Below, one piece after another: positions 1 through 7,839 of a stretch of DNA of 64,000 bases; positions within the stretch are counted from its first letter, which is position 1, and every line of letters begins with the position of its first letter. The notes under the pieces are model-generated. The model was not told the DNA's origin. It did not search any database and saw only the letters and a program-made list of their open reading frames with translations. Source of the stretch: Deltaproteobacteria bacterium (GTDB lineage Bacteria; Desulfobacterota; Desulfuromonadia; Desulfuromonadales; Geopsychrobacteraceae); NCBI GenBank assembly GCA_024279255.1, contig JAJRRT010000056.1, forward strand, positions 1-64,000, given 5' to 3'. Both the position numbers and the translations under genes were made by a program.

Positions 1-633
1 GCGGGTCCCCCACAGCAAACCGGCGACCAGGGAGGTCACATTGTTGGGGCGACGGTTGGTGCTGCTATGGCTGAAGTCGATTAGGGTCAGGCGCTCACCG
101 TCAATAAATGCATGCTCGGCGGCACAGCGCAGGGCACCGTGATCAATCCCCGCTGTGTCGAGATAAAACCCCTGCCAGAGAAGGCGCTGGAGCATGCTGC
201 ATAATTCAGGGGCGTCTTCTGCGCTCAAATGCTGCAACCAGCGCCCCAAAGGCTGACCGCTCAAGCGCTCCATCACCAGCAGATCATCCTGATGACAGTA
301 GAGCTGTGGCCCCAAGTTTAGAAGGTTCGCCTGCCGCAGAATGCGCGCCTCTTCATTGAGGTTGGCCTGCTGACAGCTGCTACGGCGCAGCTTGATGGCG
401 ACCGCCTGCCCCCGCCAAATTCCGGCAATCACCACCCCACAATAACCGACGCCCAAAAGTGGGTGCCCGGCCAACCGCACAGGCCCTGTAGCCAGTAAGC
501 ATTCGACCCCGAGTTGGTGGAGTTGCCGCAGGTACTGCGCCTGTTGCGTTGGATTGTTATCGGGATAACTGAGCAGGTGCTGGTAGGGATGCACTTCGGT
601 GAGCGAGATATATGATTCAGTCATATCGTTCAT
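1..633 (-). CDS. kinase-like protein (Mn2+-dependent Ser/Thr kinase / RIO-like fold), C-terminus cut by window edge
   Basis: Reading the minus strand from ATG at 633 gives 211 uninterrupted codons running off the left edge. The N-terminal half holds a glycine-rich stretch (GYCGVVIAGIWRGQ) followed by VAIKLRR, which looks like a kinase P-loop and the ATP-anchoring Lys. Farther on, DHGALR and LTLIDFSHSS sit where a catalytic loop and DFG segment would be, followed by NNVTSLVAGLLWG. This pattern resembles small Bud32/RIO-like predicted kinases. The usual HxD and DFG motifs appear as HGAL and DFS, so activity is uncertain. A second ATG lies at 624. No clear Shine-Dalgarno (SD) site is visible, and the substrate is unknown. 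Confidence 0.6.
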   Translation of the reverse strand, partial: MNDMTESYISLTEVHPYQHLLSYPDNNPTQQAQYLRQLHQLGVECLLATGPVRLAGHPLLGVGYCGVVIAGIWRGQAVAIKLRRSSCQQANLNEEARILRQANLLNLGPQLYCHQDDLLVMERLSGQPLGRWLQHLSAEDAPELCSMLQRLLWQGFYLDTAGIDHGALRCAAEHAFIDGERLTLIDFSHSSTNRRPNNVTSLVAGLLWGTR

Positions 634-675
634 ATTAGGGCTTCTGGCGTGATTTTACGCACTTGGAAATCCCGC

Positions 676-870
676 TCAACCCGCAAGCCCCTGCACTCTC
701 CCGACCTGGCCGTCCTCTAACCTGACCTTAATCCCCCGGGAATGAAACGGTGACTTGGTCAAGAGGTCTTTGACGATCCCCTTGGTCAGCTTACCTGACC
801 GCTGGTCCTGCTTGAGAATGATCACCACGGCAAGCCCGGGGGTGATCTCCGCTCTGTTCTGTCCATTCAT
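676..870 (-). CDS. YwbE family protein (DUF2196)
   Basis: A 64-residue protein beginning MNGQNRAEI, with PGLAVVIILKQDQRSGKLTKG followed by VKDLLTKSPFHSRGIKVRLEDGQVGRVQ. This is the whole-length pattern of the small YwbE/DUF2196 family, a single beta-rich domain found widely in bacteria. The biochemical role of the family is not established. It starts at the only ATG; the SD is weak. It stands alone between the kinase-like gene and an inverted-repeat element. Confidence 0.8.
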   Translation of the reverse strand: MNGQNRAEITPGLAVVIILKQDQRSGKLTKGIVKDLLTKSPFHSRGIKVRLEDGQVGRVQGLAG

Positions 871-933
871 CGATTCGACTCGTTTCTTATTTGTAGTTCA
901 ATCCAGGGGTCAATATTCCCCTGGCCAGCTTCT

Positions 934-1094
934 AGTGTCCTGTTTGGTTAGTCCTTTTAGATAATTCTGAGATATTTTGATCGGTGGCAAGGCGTGTCGA
1001 CACAGGCCTAGCCTGAGCTAAGCCGAGGAGACGCAACGCAGCCAGCGGGCAAAAGGGCCAGAATTAATGAATGGAATTAACCAATCGGGACACT
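934..1094. repeat. MITE-like inverted-repeat element (161 bp)
   Basis: The two ends are imperfect inverted repeats of about 37 bp: the left end begins AGTGTCCTGTTTGGTTAG and the complement of the right end begins AGTGTCCCGATTGGTTAA. The arms continue with partial pairing through TAATTCTG. The interior is GC-richer and has no open reading frame of note. Ends plus non-coding core suggest a non-autonomous mobile element or a palindromic intergenic repeat. No second copy was seen in this window. Confidence 0.55.
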
Positions 1095-1102
1095 TGGCGT
1101 CT

Positions 1103-1507
1103 TTAGAGGGAGAGGCCATTATCCAGACACCATTTGCGTAGCAGTTCTTCGATCCGCTGCTCTTCGAAGAGCTGCCAGTGGTCGAGCAGGTGGAGGCGGC
1201 GCATCAGATCCTTCGCATTGCGAAAGCCCCCGGAGCGGGTAAAAATCTTCTGTACCTGCGGCACCTCCGATTGAGCGTGGGTATTGAAAAACTCGATTAT
1301 CAGACCCTTGCCCGGATCGAGATCTTGCCTGCGAGGGATGAGGAGATAGTCGGGATCGGTATCTGCATCGGGTGGAGCCTGGTCGAAATCGAGTGCAACC
1401 GAGGCAAGAAAGACCTTGCCGGTGACGCGGTGGACCATCGCCCTGCGGTCGTCTGGTGGGCCGTTGCTGATGTAGTTGAAAGCGTCTTCTATCGCGTCGT
1501 AGGACAT
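1103..1507 (-). CDS. UPF0158-like hypothetical protein
   Basis: A 134-residue acidic protein starting MSYDAIEDAFNYIS from ATG at 1507, preceded by a good SD (AAGGAG, 6 nt before the start). The sequence resembles the UPF0158 family by overall pattern (an early helix, then a conserved F/V core and a C-terminal helical part ending RKWCLDNGLSL). No catalytic motif or membrane segment is visible. Its stop codon is about 10 bp from the inverted-repeat element at 934-1094. The function is unknown. Confidence 0.6.
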   Translation of the reverse strand: MSYDAIEDAFNYISNGPPDDRRAMVHRVTGKVFLASVALDFDQAPPDADTDPDYLLIPRRQDLDPGKGLIIEFFNTHAQSEVPQVQKIFTRSGGFRNAKDLMRRLHLLDHWQLFEEQRIEELLRKWCLDNGLSL

Positions 1508-1517
1508 GTTGGCTCCT

Positions 1518-1673
1518 TAGCAGCCTGTCGGACTTGGCTGCAAATCTGTCTGCTTGGTCCATATCTTAGCTATTTTTCGGCCAATAGCTACGGCTATTAC
1601 TCTCAAACGAGCGAAAATTTGATCTCAACCCGCCAGATTTTCGCTTCAGCTATGATAGCCAGACAGGCTGCTA
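1518..1673. repeat. inverted-repeat element, family 2, copy 1
   Basis: Starts TAGCAGCCTGTCGGAC and ends with its near-complement AGACAGGCTGCTA. The inner part contains ggctattactctcaaacg, also present in the copy at 52247-52413, where end sequences and interior are clearly homologous. No coding capacity. It lies just upstream of the UPF0158-like gene start on the minus strand, so it may separate that gene from its original promoter. Interpreted as a MITE or palindromic intergenic repeat. Confidence 0.65.
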
Positions 1674-1822
1674 GAGGAAGAGAACTCTGGGGCCAGTTTA
1701 CTTCCATCAGCGGATGTGGGGCTCGCGCGATCAGGGTCTACGGGAAAACATCGAACAACCAGTACATTGCCTCGCTGACGACGATCTGGTAGACATGTGG
1801 AAGTCAATCGCCAGCAGTAGGC

Positions 1823-2563
1823 TTGCCACATCTCTTTTTACAACCAGTGAAAGACAAAAATCGTTTGGACCATCCACGCAAAGACAAAAGACCGGGCAAA
1901 CAGCGTCAACCGGGGGGGATGACGATCCTGCATGAGGATAAGGATCTGCTTGTGGTCGTGAAGCCAGCCGGTTTGCTGACCGTCGGCACCGATCGGGATA
2001 AGTCGCGCACCGCCCATTTTCTGCTCAATGATTATGTCCGCAAGGGTAATCCTAAATCGCGTAACCGGGTCTATGTGGTTCATCGCCTTGATCAAGACAC
2101 CTCGGGGATTCTCCTGTTTGCCAAAAGTGAAATGGCCAAGCGGTTTCTGCAGGACCATTGGGCAAAGACAGATAAACACTACCTGGCAATCGTCCAGGGT
2201 CTATTGAAGGTTTCCGAGGGGACCATCTCGACCCATCTCGCCGAGAACGCCGCCCATAATGTCTACTCGACCTCTGATGCCACCAAAGGGAAACTTGCCC
2301 ATACGGCTTACCGGGTGTTGCAGGAGAGTCGTGGCACCAGTCTGGTCGAGATTCATCTTCTCACCGGCCGGAAGCATCAGATCAGGGTGCACTTTGCCGA
2401 GCAGGGGCATCCGGTGCTGGGAGACCGGAAGTATGGCAACCACTCTTCAGCGGCGAAACGCCTCGCCTTGCACGCCCGGTCGCTTAGCTTTATCCACCCC
2501 TTTCACGGTCGGGTGATGACGTTTGACACCGGGCTGCCGGACGACTTTGCCAGAATGATGTAA
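1823..2563 (+). CDS. RluA-family RNA pseudouridine synthase
   Basis: Isomerises specific uridines of rRNA or tRNA to pseudouridine. The catalytic motif HRLDQDTSG, with the nucleophilic Asp in RLD, is present around residue 90. LLTGRKHQIRVH and GDRKYG near the C-terminus are family hallmarks, as is the opening VVVKPAGLLTVGTDR. The start is uncertain: TTG at 1823 (used here), GTG at 1847 or ATG at 1919. The basic N-terminal tail (KDKNRLDHPRKDKRPGK) occurs in relatives of this subfamily, so one of the upstream starts is favoured. It has no S4 domain. The target site cannot be told from the sequence. Confidence 0.85.
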   Translation: MPHLFLQPVKDKNRLDHPRKDKRPGKQRQPGGMTILHEDKDLLVVVKPAGLLTVGTDRDKSRTAHFLLNDYVRKGNPKSRNRVYVVHRLDQDTSGILLFAKSEMAKRFLQDHWAKTDKHYLAIVQGLLKVSEGTISTHLAENAAHNVYSTSDATKGKLAHTAYRVLQESRGTSLVEIHLLTGRKHQIRVHFAEQGHPVLGDRKYGNHSSAAKRLALHARSLSFIHPFHGRVMTFDTGLPDDFARMM

Positions 2564-2624
2564 AGACCCGGGGTCAACTCTGCGCAACCAGGAATGACAC
2601 GAGAGTGGTGAAAAGGGGACAGAT

Positions 2625-2984
2625 TCATTTTTTACCCGCCAGCGCGCCACCCTTATCCAGACAGATTGCATGCCGCGTCCGCCCGTCAAATTTACCGTGG
2701 GTATATCCGACTACGGCAAAATCCTGCGACAGACGTCTGGCCAGCCTTTCATAGTCATCACTCTTGCCACGAATACAGCTGGACAGATGAACAACATCGA
2801 CGCCGAGTTCTTTAAGTTTGGCGATCTTTTTTTCCAGATCGCCGCCGTCCTGGGTAAATCCGATCAACTGGGTATTCTCAGCGTAGGGCGCAAAAGCATC
2901 GAGCTTTTTGAAAAAGGCGTTCAGGCAGCCCTTGCCGGTACACTTATCCAGGGTTTCGCTGCGCACAATGATGGCGATTTTCAT
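2625..2984 (-). CDS. CGGC-domain-like protein lacking the CGGC motif
   Basis: A 119-residue protein starting MKIAIIVRSETLDKCTGKGC at ATG 2984, with SD AGGAAA. The layout matches the small CGGC-domain family of predicted metal-binding proteins: an N-terminal strand, CxGKGC, an AFxKxLDAFAPY helix, then a VDVVHLSSC segment and a C-terminal GYTHGK. The central CGGC that names the family is replaced here by DGGD (within TQDGGDLEKK). The remaining Cys (in CTGKGC and SSC) are kept. It may be a divergent paralogue with altered metal binding. The stop codon overlaps a sequence (aaaaggggacagattcattt) common in intergenic repeats. Confidence 0.6.
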   Translation of the reverse strand: MKIAIIVRSETLDKCTGKGCLNAFFKKLDAFAPYAENTQLIGFTQDGGDLEKKIAKLKELGVDVVHLSSCIRGKSDDYERLARRLSQDFAVVGYTHGKFDGRTRHAICLDKGGALAGKK

Positions 2985-3252
2985 CAAAATTGATTTTCCT
3001 GACAGAATGAGTGACTGGGAGGTGATAATGACTAATTTGGTCAACAAAAGCAATGGATCATCTGTTTTGATTTTTATTCTCACCTTACCCGTGGCTTAAG
3101 TATCTCTCGACGTTGCGCTGTTGCCTGATTCGACGCCGAGGATGGTGCGATACTGCTCAGACTCTGACCAGGGGCTCTAAGGTGTGCTACTTTTTTATGC
3201 AATCTTTCTTGCCGATATATATTTGCAGACGTAAAAACAGCATGTTATGAAC

Positions 3253-3269
3253 TTGGCACGGTCACTGCT
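3253..3269 (+). promoter_or_regulatory. sigma-54 (-24/-12) promoter of glnK-amtB
   Basis: TTGGCACGGTCACTGCT keeps the GG and GC dinucleotides with the exact 10-bp gap between them required by RpoN and matches most of the TGGCACG-N4-TTGC consensus. It lies 170 bp upstream of glnK, as expected for a nitrogen-controlled operon activated by an NtrC-type enhancer-binding protein. The 170 bp upstream (3084-3252) probably hold the activator sites, but none is convincing by eye. Confidence 0.75.
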
Positions 3270-3322
3270 AAATTGATATGCGCTTGCTTGAATAACGGCA
3301 GGCGTGAACAACAATCAATTCT

Positions 3323-3777
<455 letters not shown>

Positions 3778-3846
3778 AATGCACTCTTCATCTGTCGCTT
3801 CCCCACGGATCCAGGCGACAGCGAGATAATACAAGGAGTAAAACCA

Positions 3847-5226
3847 ATGAATAAGCGAATTATGATGCTGACTATCAGTCTGCTGGCTCTGCCGGTACTG
3901 GCCTTTGCCGAAGATGCACCGGTTTCTGAAATGACTTATATCCTGAATACCTTCTCGTTTTTGATAATGGGTATTCTGGTTATGTGGATGGCTGCCGGCT
4001 TCGGCATGCTTGAAGCTGGACTGGTTCGTTCCAAGAATGTAGCAACCATCTGTCTGAAGAATATCTCACTGTTCGGTATCGCCGGAATCCTCTTCTATGT
4101 CGTCGGCTACAACCTGATGTATACAGGTGTTGATGGCGGATATATTGGTTCCTTGGGGATGTGGGCGGCTGATGATACCGCTGCCGCTGCTGGTGATTAC
4201 TCAGCCGGTTACTCTGCCGCTTCTGACTGGTTCTTCCAGATGGTCTTTTGCGGTGCTGCCTGTTCAATCGTCTCTGGCTGTGTTGCTGAGCGGATCAAGC
4301 TCTGGTCGTTCCTCGCTTTCTGTGTGGTTCTTTGCGGTATCATCTATCCGATCCAGGGATCCTGGGGCTGGGGTGGCGGTTGGTTGTCTGAAATGGGTTT
4401 TTCTGACTATGCCGGTTCGACAATCGTTCATTCCGTTGGCGGCTGGGCTGCACTGACCGGCGCACTTATCCTCGGTGCCCGCAAGGGCAAGTATGGTAAG
4501 GACGGACGTGTCAATCCATTGCCTGGTTCCAACATCCCTATGGCCACTCTGGGAACCTTCATCCTTTGGATGGGCTGGTACGGGTTCAATGGTGGTTCGG
4601 TTCTGGCTCTTGGTACTGTCGATGCTGCGATTGAAATGTCGAACGTTATGGTCAACACCAATATGGCCGCCTGCGGCGGTATGATCGCGGCGATGATCAT
4701 GGTTCAGGTTCTTTACAAAAAGGTCGATGTCACCATGGCCCTCAACGGCGCTTTGGCAGGTCTGGTTTCCATAACAGCAGGTCCTGCGACCCCGAGCCTC
4801 GGGGCTGCCGCTCTGATCGGCGGTGTTGGTGGTGTATTGGTCGTGCTCGCAGTTCCTTTCTTCGACAAGCTGAAGATTGATGATGTCGTCGGTGCCCTTT
4901 CAGTCCACTTGGTTTGTGGCATCTGGGGCACGATGGCCGTTCCTTTCACCGACAGCGAAGCCAGCTTCGTGACTCAGTTCGTTGGCGTTGCAGCGACTGG
5001 TGCCTTCGTTCTCGTGACAAGCTCAGTGGTCTGGTTGGCCCTCAAGTACACCGTAGGAATTCGCGTCGGTGCTGAGGAAGAGATGCGCGGTTGTGACGTG
5101 ACTGAAATTGGTATGGAAGCTTATCCCGATTTCCAGACCATTCATATTGGTGGTAGTGGTATGGGTTATCCACAAATGTCCGCAAGTATGGCCGCGGCTG
5201 TCAGTAAGCCTGTTAAGCAATCCTGA
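3847..5226 (+). CDS. amtB: ammonium transporter AmtB
   Basis: A 459-residue inner-membrane channel that conducts ammonium as a trimer and is gated by GlnK. A signal peptide is visible (MNKRIMMLTISLLALPVLAFA, positively charged start, then AFA cleavage). Eleven or so hydrophobic segments follow, with AmtB signatures GFGMLEAGLVRSKNV, FCGAACSIVSG, DYAGSTIVHSVGGWAALTGA and GALAGLVSITAG. The HSVGG and LSVHLVCGIWG His residues are the pore pair. The SD AAGGAG is 10 bp ahead. It ends at a strong terminator (5253-5285). Confidence 0.95.
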   Translation: MNKRIMMLTISLLALPVLAFAEDAPVSEMTYILNTFSFLIMGILVMWMAAGFGMLEAGLVRSKNVATICLKNISLFGIAGILFYVVGYNLMYTGVDGGYIGSLGMWAADDTAAAAGDYSAGYSAASDWFFQMVFCGAACSIVSGCVAERIKLWSFLAFCVVLCGIIYPIQGSWGWGGGWLSEMGFSDYAGSTIVHSVGGWAALTGALILGARKGKYGKDGRVNPLPGSNIPMATLGTFILWMGWYGFNGGSVLALGTVDAAIEMSNVMVNTNMAACGGMIAAMIMVQVLYKKVDVTMALNGALAGLVSITAGPATPSLGAAALIGGVGGVLVVLAVPFFDKLKIDDVVGALSVHLVCGIWGTMAVPFTDSEASFVTQFVGVAATGAFVLVTSSVVWLALKYTVGIRVGAEEEMRGCDVTEIGMEAYPDFQTIHIGGSGMGYPQMSASMAAAVSKPVKQS

Positions 5227-5252
5227 TAAGAACAGGATTATGAAACGAATGA

Positions 5253-5285
5253 GGCCGTCATCCTGTTCAGGGTGACGGCCTTTTT
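5253..5285 (+). terminator. intrinsic terminator after amtB
   Basis: GGCCGTCA and TGACGGCC form a perfect 8-bp stem around a 12-base loop, followed by TTTTT. It lies 27 bp after the amtB stop codon and faces the convergent gene at 5316. Confidence 0.9.
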
Positions 5286-5315
5286 CAGTGTGAGCTGGAA
5301 TTTTGAGTTACAGCC

Positions 5316-5720
5316 TTAAAGTAGTAATCTGTGACGGAACTTCTTCGGGGCATGAGCTCCGACCGAAGCGATAATAAAGGCGAGTAGGATGGTTTCGGTG
5401 AGGGGTAAATAACCATGGTACGCTGCCCCTAGCAGAAGGATTTTCACCAGAGTGATCATACCTGCGACTTCCCTGAAGATTTGTCGGTGTCGCATCCATT
5501 CACAAGCCAGCAACAGGCCACCGCTGATCAGCGCAATCAGCACATAGACCATCGGTGGCTCAGGGATGGCATCGAGAAGAAAGGCCGCAAGAAAAACTGC
5601 TGCGCCAACCTGATGTGCCGCTCTGATAAGAATAGAAAAATTTAAAATCCAGAAAGGACGGTCGCCGATCCTGCCGGTGTTTGCGCTCTGTTCACTTCTG
5701 TTTCTTTTCTCTTCCAGCAT
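5316..5720 (-). CDS. small multi-spanning membrane protein, unknown function
   Basis: A 134-residue protein starting MLEEKRNRSEQSAN at ATG 5720, with an SD-like AAGGAAG. A polar N-terminus of about 25 residues is followed by four hydrophobic stretches (LNFSILIRAAHQVGAAVFLAAFL, VYVLIALISGGLLLA, AGMITLVKILLLGAA, ETILLAFIIASVGA). It has a basic C-terminal tail. No characterised family was recognised. It is convergent with amtB and in the same direction as the Rrf2 gene, but 88 bp from it. Confidence 0.65.
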   Translation of the reverse strand: MLEEKRNRSEQSANTGRIGDRPFWILNFSILIRAAHQVGAAVFLAAFLLDAIPEPPMVYVLIALISGGLLLACEWMRHRQIFREVAGMITLVKILLLGAAYHGYLPLTETILLAFIIASVGAHAPKKFRHRLLL

Positions 5721-5808
5721 GATTCGTTTTCGCTTCCTTTATGTTTTCATGCCCCCGCTATTTAAGAAGGGCTGAGTCTCAAGTTAATTCATAGTGATGA
5801 CTGGGTGT

Positions 5809-6228
5809 TCAGGGTTTGACGCGTAGGCGTGAACTGTTGAGGGCTGTTTCCAGAGTTGTTGTGGCCAGAACCGCCTTGGTGAGCTCGTCAATTTCCTGGG
5901 TGATGCTTTGCAGCTCCGCGATAATGGCTTCGCCGCCCTGACCACTGGGGATTGGCGCGTCGAGTTCAGATTCCAGAACTTCAAACAGCTCGATGACGTC
6001 AAGCAGTGTCGTGCGATTGGGTGTTCCAACGAAACGATAACCGCCGCCGACACCACGCACCGCTTGCACAAGTCCCGAGCGCACGAGGGTGCGCAGGACT
6101 TTGGCCAGGTGGTGAGTGGAGATTCCGTACTTGTCGGCGATATCGATGGTCGAGAGTTGTCGCTCTGGGTCACTGGCCAGTTCGAGGACAGCATAGAGGC
6201 CAAACAAGCTTGCCTTGTGCAATTTCAT
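5809..6228 (-). CDS. Rrf2-family transcriptional regulator (cysteine-free)
   Basis: A 139-residue DNA-binding protein starting MKLHKASLFGLYAVLELAS. The winged-helix domain shows the Rrf2 signature: IDIADKYGISTHHLAKVLRTLVRSGLV followed by RGVGGGYRF. Family members often bind an Fe-S cluster through three Cys in the C-terminal third. Here that region (DAPIPSGQGGEAII) has none, so it should not sense iron-sulfur status by the usual route. ATG at 6228 is preferred to an upstream TTG at 6240 because of the family alignment. It is 27 bp from the GNAT gene and may be its co-transcribed regulator. Confidence 0.8.
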   Translation of the reverse strand: MKLHKASLFGLYAVLELASDPERQLSTIDIADKYGISTHHLAKVLRTLVRSGLVQAVRGVGGGYRFVGTPNRTTLLDVIELFEVLESELDAPIPSGQGGEAIIAELQSITQEIDELTKAVLATTTLETALNSSRLRVKP

Positions 6229-6255
6229 AGTAAAATCCAAGGCGAGAAATTCGGG

Positions 6256-6714
6256 TTAGATATCATCAATTGATTTTTCGAGTTCGATATAGCGTCCGGT
6301 TCGCAAGCCCTGACTACGGAAAAACGACAGTGTCAGTTTATTATCCCGGTCGACCATCGTGCGTACGGTCGTAACGCCAATTTTTTTCAAACGCAGACAG
6401 ATCTCTTTCAGCATGAGTTGGCCGACCCCGATTTCCCGGGCTGTCGGCGACACGCTTAGAGCAAAGACCCAACCGCACGGTGATGATCCAAATTCCCAGG
6501 CGCGGACTTCAGCGACGATGAAACCGATGACCTTGTCGTTTATTTCGGCGACGAGAAAAAACCCATCATCCCTGCCAATTGTTACATAGCGGTTAAAAAT
6601 TTCGTTCCAATAGGCGGGTTTTTCTTCCGGAACACCGACAGTATCCAAACCGAGTACGGCATTAAAGTCGGCAAGGGTGGCGTTGCGGATACTGACTTGA
6701 TCTGTCATGTCCAT
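6256..6714 (-). CDS. GNAT-family N-acetyltransferase
   Basis: A 152-residue acyl-CoA-dependent N-acyltransferase. The GNAT core is visible: FFLVAEINDKVIGFIVAEV (beta strands 2-4), then FALSVSPTAREIGVGQLMLKEI with the pantetheine-binding loop R-x-x-G-x-G (here REIGVG), then TVRTMVDRDNKLTLSFFRSQGL. The start is taken as ATG 6714 (MDMTDQ); the frame is open farther upstream to 6792 but that part has no family similarity. The substrate is unknown. It lies in line with fdhD (86 bp) and the Rrf2 gene. Confidence 0.75.
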   Translation of the reverse strand: MDMTDQVSIRNATLADFNAVLGLDTVGVPEEKPAYWNEIFNRYVTIGRDDGFFLVAEINDKVIGFIVAEVRAWEFGSSPCGWVFALSVSPTAREIGVGQLMLKEICLRLKKIGVTTVRTMVDRDNKLTLSFFRSQGLRTGRYIELEKSIDDI

Positions 6715-6800
6715 ATCCAATTGATGCTCTGCGAGGGCACTTGAATTTACAATATTGGTATTCTGGTACCATGAAAGAGCTGTGACGGACAAGCCATTTT

Positions 6801-7562
6801 CTAGCCCTGATTCTCACCAATGTTCAGACGTTCCGGATGACAATAGACCTCACAGCGTCCGCCGCGCAGATAGCCCACCATGGCCATCCCCGCTTGCTCA
6901 CAAAGCTGAACGGCCATGTCGGTCGGTGAGGTGCGTGATGCCAGCACTGCAATTCCGAGTAGACTCGACTTGCCAGCCATTTCCGATGAGATCCGTCCCG
7001 AGGTCACTAGCAGGCGGCCCTGCAGGTCGATCCCTTTCTGAAGTGCTTCACCGGCAATACGGTCGAGAGTGTTATGCCGCCCAAGATCTTCAGCGTGGAG
7101 AAGAATCTTCTCGCCATCACTGATTCCTGCTGAATGGATGCCGCCGTGAATGCTGTAGGCTTCGGCCAGTTGATTCAACTGTGCCATCGCTTGTTGCATT
7201 TGAGCAAAGCTGTAGCGCACTGTGGATGGCGCAACGGTTGTTGCGCTCGGCAGGTTGAAGGAGATGCCACCTCCGCAGCCGCTGGTCAGCACCGGTCGCA
7301 GTTGCTCAGGCAAGTCACCACGAATGCGCACCTGAGCCTCGCCATCATTCTTGCAGATCCCCATCAGCAGCAGGTCTTCCTTCGTCTCAATCAGGCCCTG
7401 CAGCCGCAGAAACCCTGTCACCAGATAGTCCAGCTGATGAGGGGAGGCGATCAGGGTTGTCAGTTCACGATCATCAACTACCAGTTTCAACGGATATTCA
7501 GCCACTAATTCCCGCTCTCCGGAGCTGCATACGCCTTTATCGATCGTGATGATCTCTGTCAT
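6801..7562 (-). CDS. fdhD: formate dehydrogenase accessory sulfurtransferase FdhD
   Basis: A 253-residue FdhD that transfers sulfur from a cysteine desulfurase to Mo/W-bis-pyranopterin enzymes before they become active. Family marks are FLRLQGLI, TSGCGGG (the sulfur-carrying Cys loop, with a single Cys instead of CxxC), FAQMQQAMAQLNQLAEAY, GGIHSAG, HAEDLGRHNTLDRIAG and TSGRISSEMAGKS. It is divergent from bamB with 277 bp between the starts. No formate dehydrogenase lies in the window, so its location suggests it serves the tungsten enzyme BamB, which is an inference only. Confidence 0.9.
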   Translation of the reverse strand: MTEIITIDKGVCSSGERELVAEYPLKLVVDDRELTTLIASPHQLDYLVTGFLRLQGLIETKEDLLLMGICKNDGEAQVRIRGDLPEQLRPVLTSGCGGGISFNLPSATTVAPSTVRYSFAQMQQAMAQLNQLAEAYSIHGGIHSAGISDGEKILLHAEDLGRHNTLDRIAGEALQKGIDLQGRLLVTSGRISSEMAGKSSLLGIAVLASRTSPTDMAVQLCEQAGMAMVGYLRGGRCEVYCHPERLNIGENQG

Positions 7563-7723
7563 CTGATTTCTCCATCATTTTAGTCAGGTAAAAAGTCGAT
7601 TCGGTCTTTGCCAATATGCCTCATTCACTGTTTTGGCGTCCAGCCTGGAATGAGTTGATTCCACTTTCAAATCGGACCTCAGTACAATGAACAGGGGCAC
7701 GTAAATGTTTCTGATATATTTCC

Positions 7724-7752
7724 TTGACGCTAAAATAGTATTGAAGTACCTT
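7724..7752 (+). promoter_or_regulatory. tentative bamB promoter region
   Basis: The 277-bp divergent region between fdhD and bamB must hold the bam operon promoter. TTGACG (7724-7729) resembles a -35 box and TACCTT (7747-7752), 17 bp on, a poor -10. A 14-bp perfect palindrome GAGCCGCGCGGCTC (7808-7821) lies just before the bamB SD (AAGGGG). No sigma-54 site was seen. Confidence 0.3.
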
Positions 7753-7839
7753 TATACACCAATACGTGATTGATGCCAATCTGCCCAAAGAAAGACGGCA
7801 GCAGAAAGAGCCGCGCGGCTCACTTAAAAGGGGTCAAAA

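Noticed and set aside
1646-1831. Minus-strand frame next to the family 2 repeat
   Set aside because: It lies partly in the repeat and shows only low-complexity Ser and no domain; it may be a relic of a mobile gene but cannot be supported.
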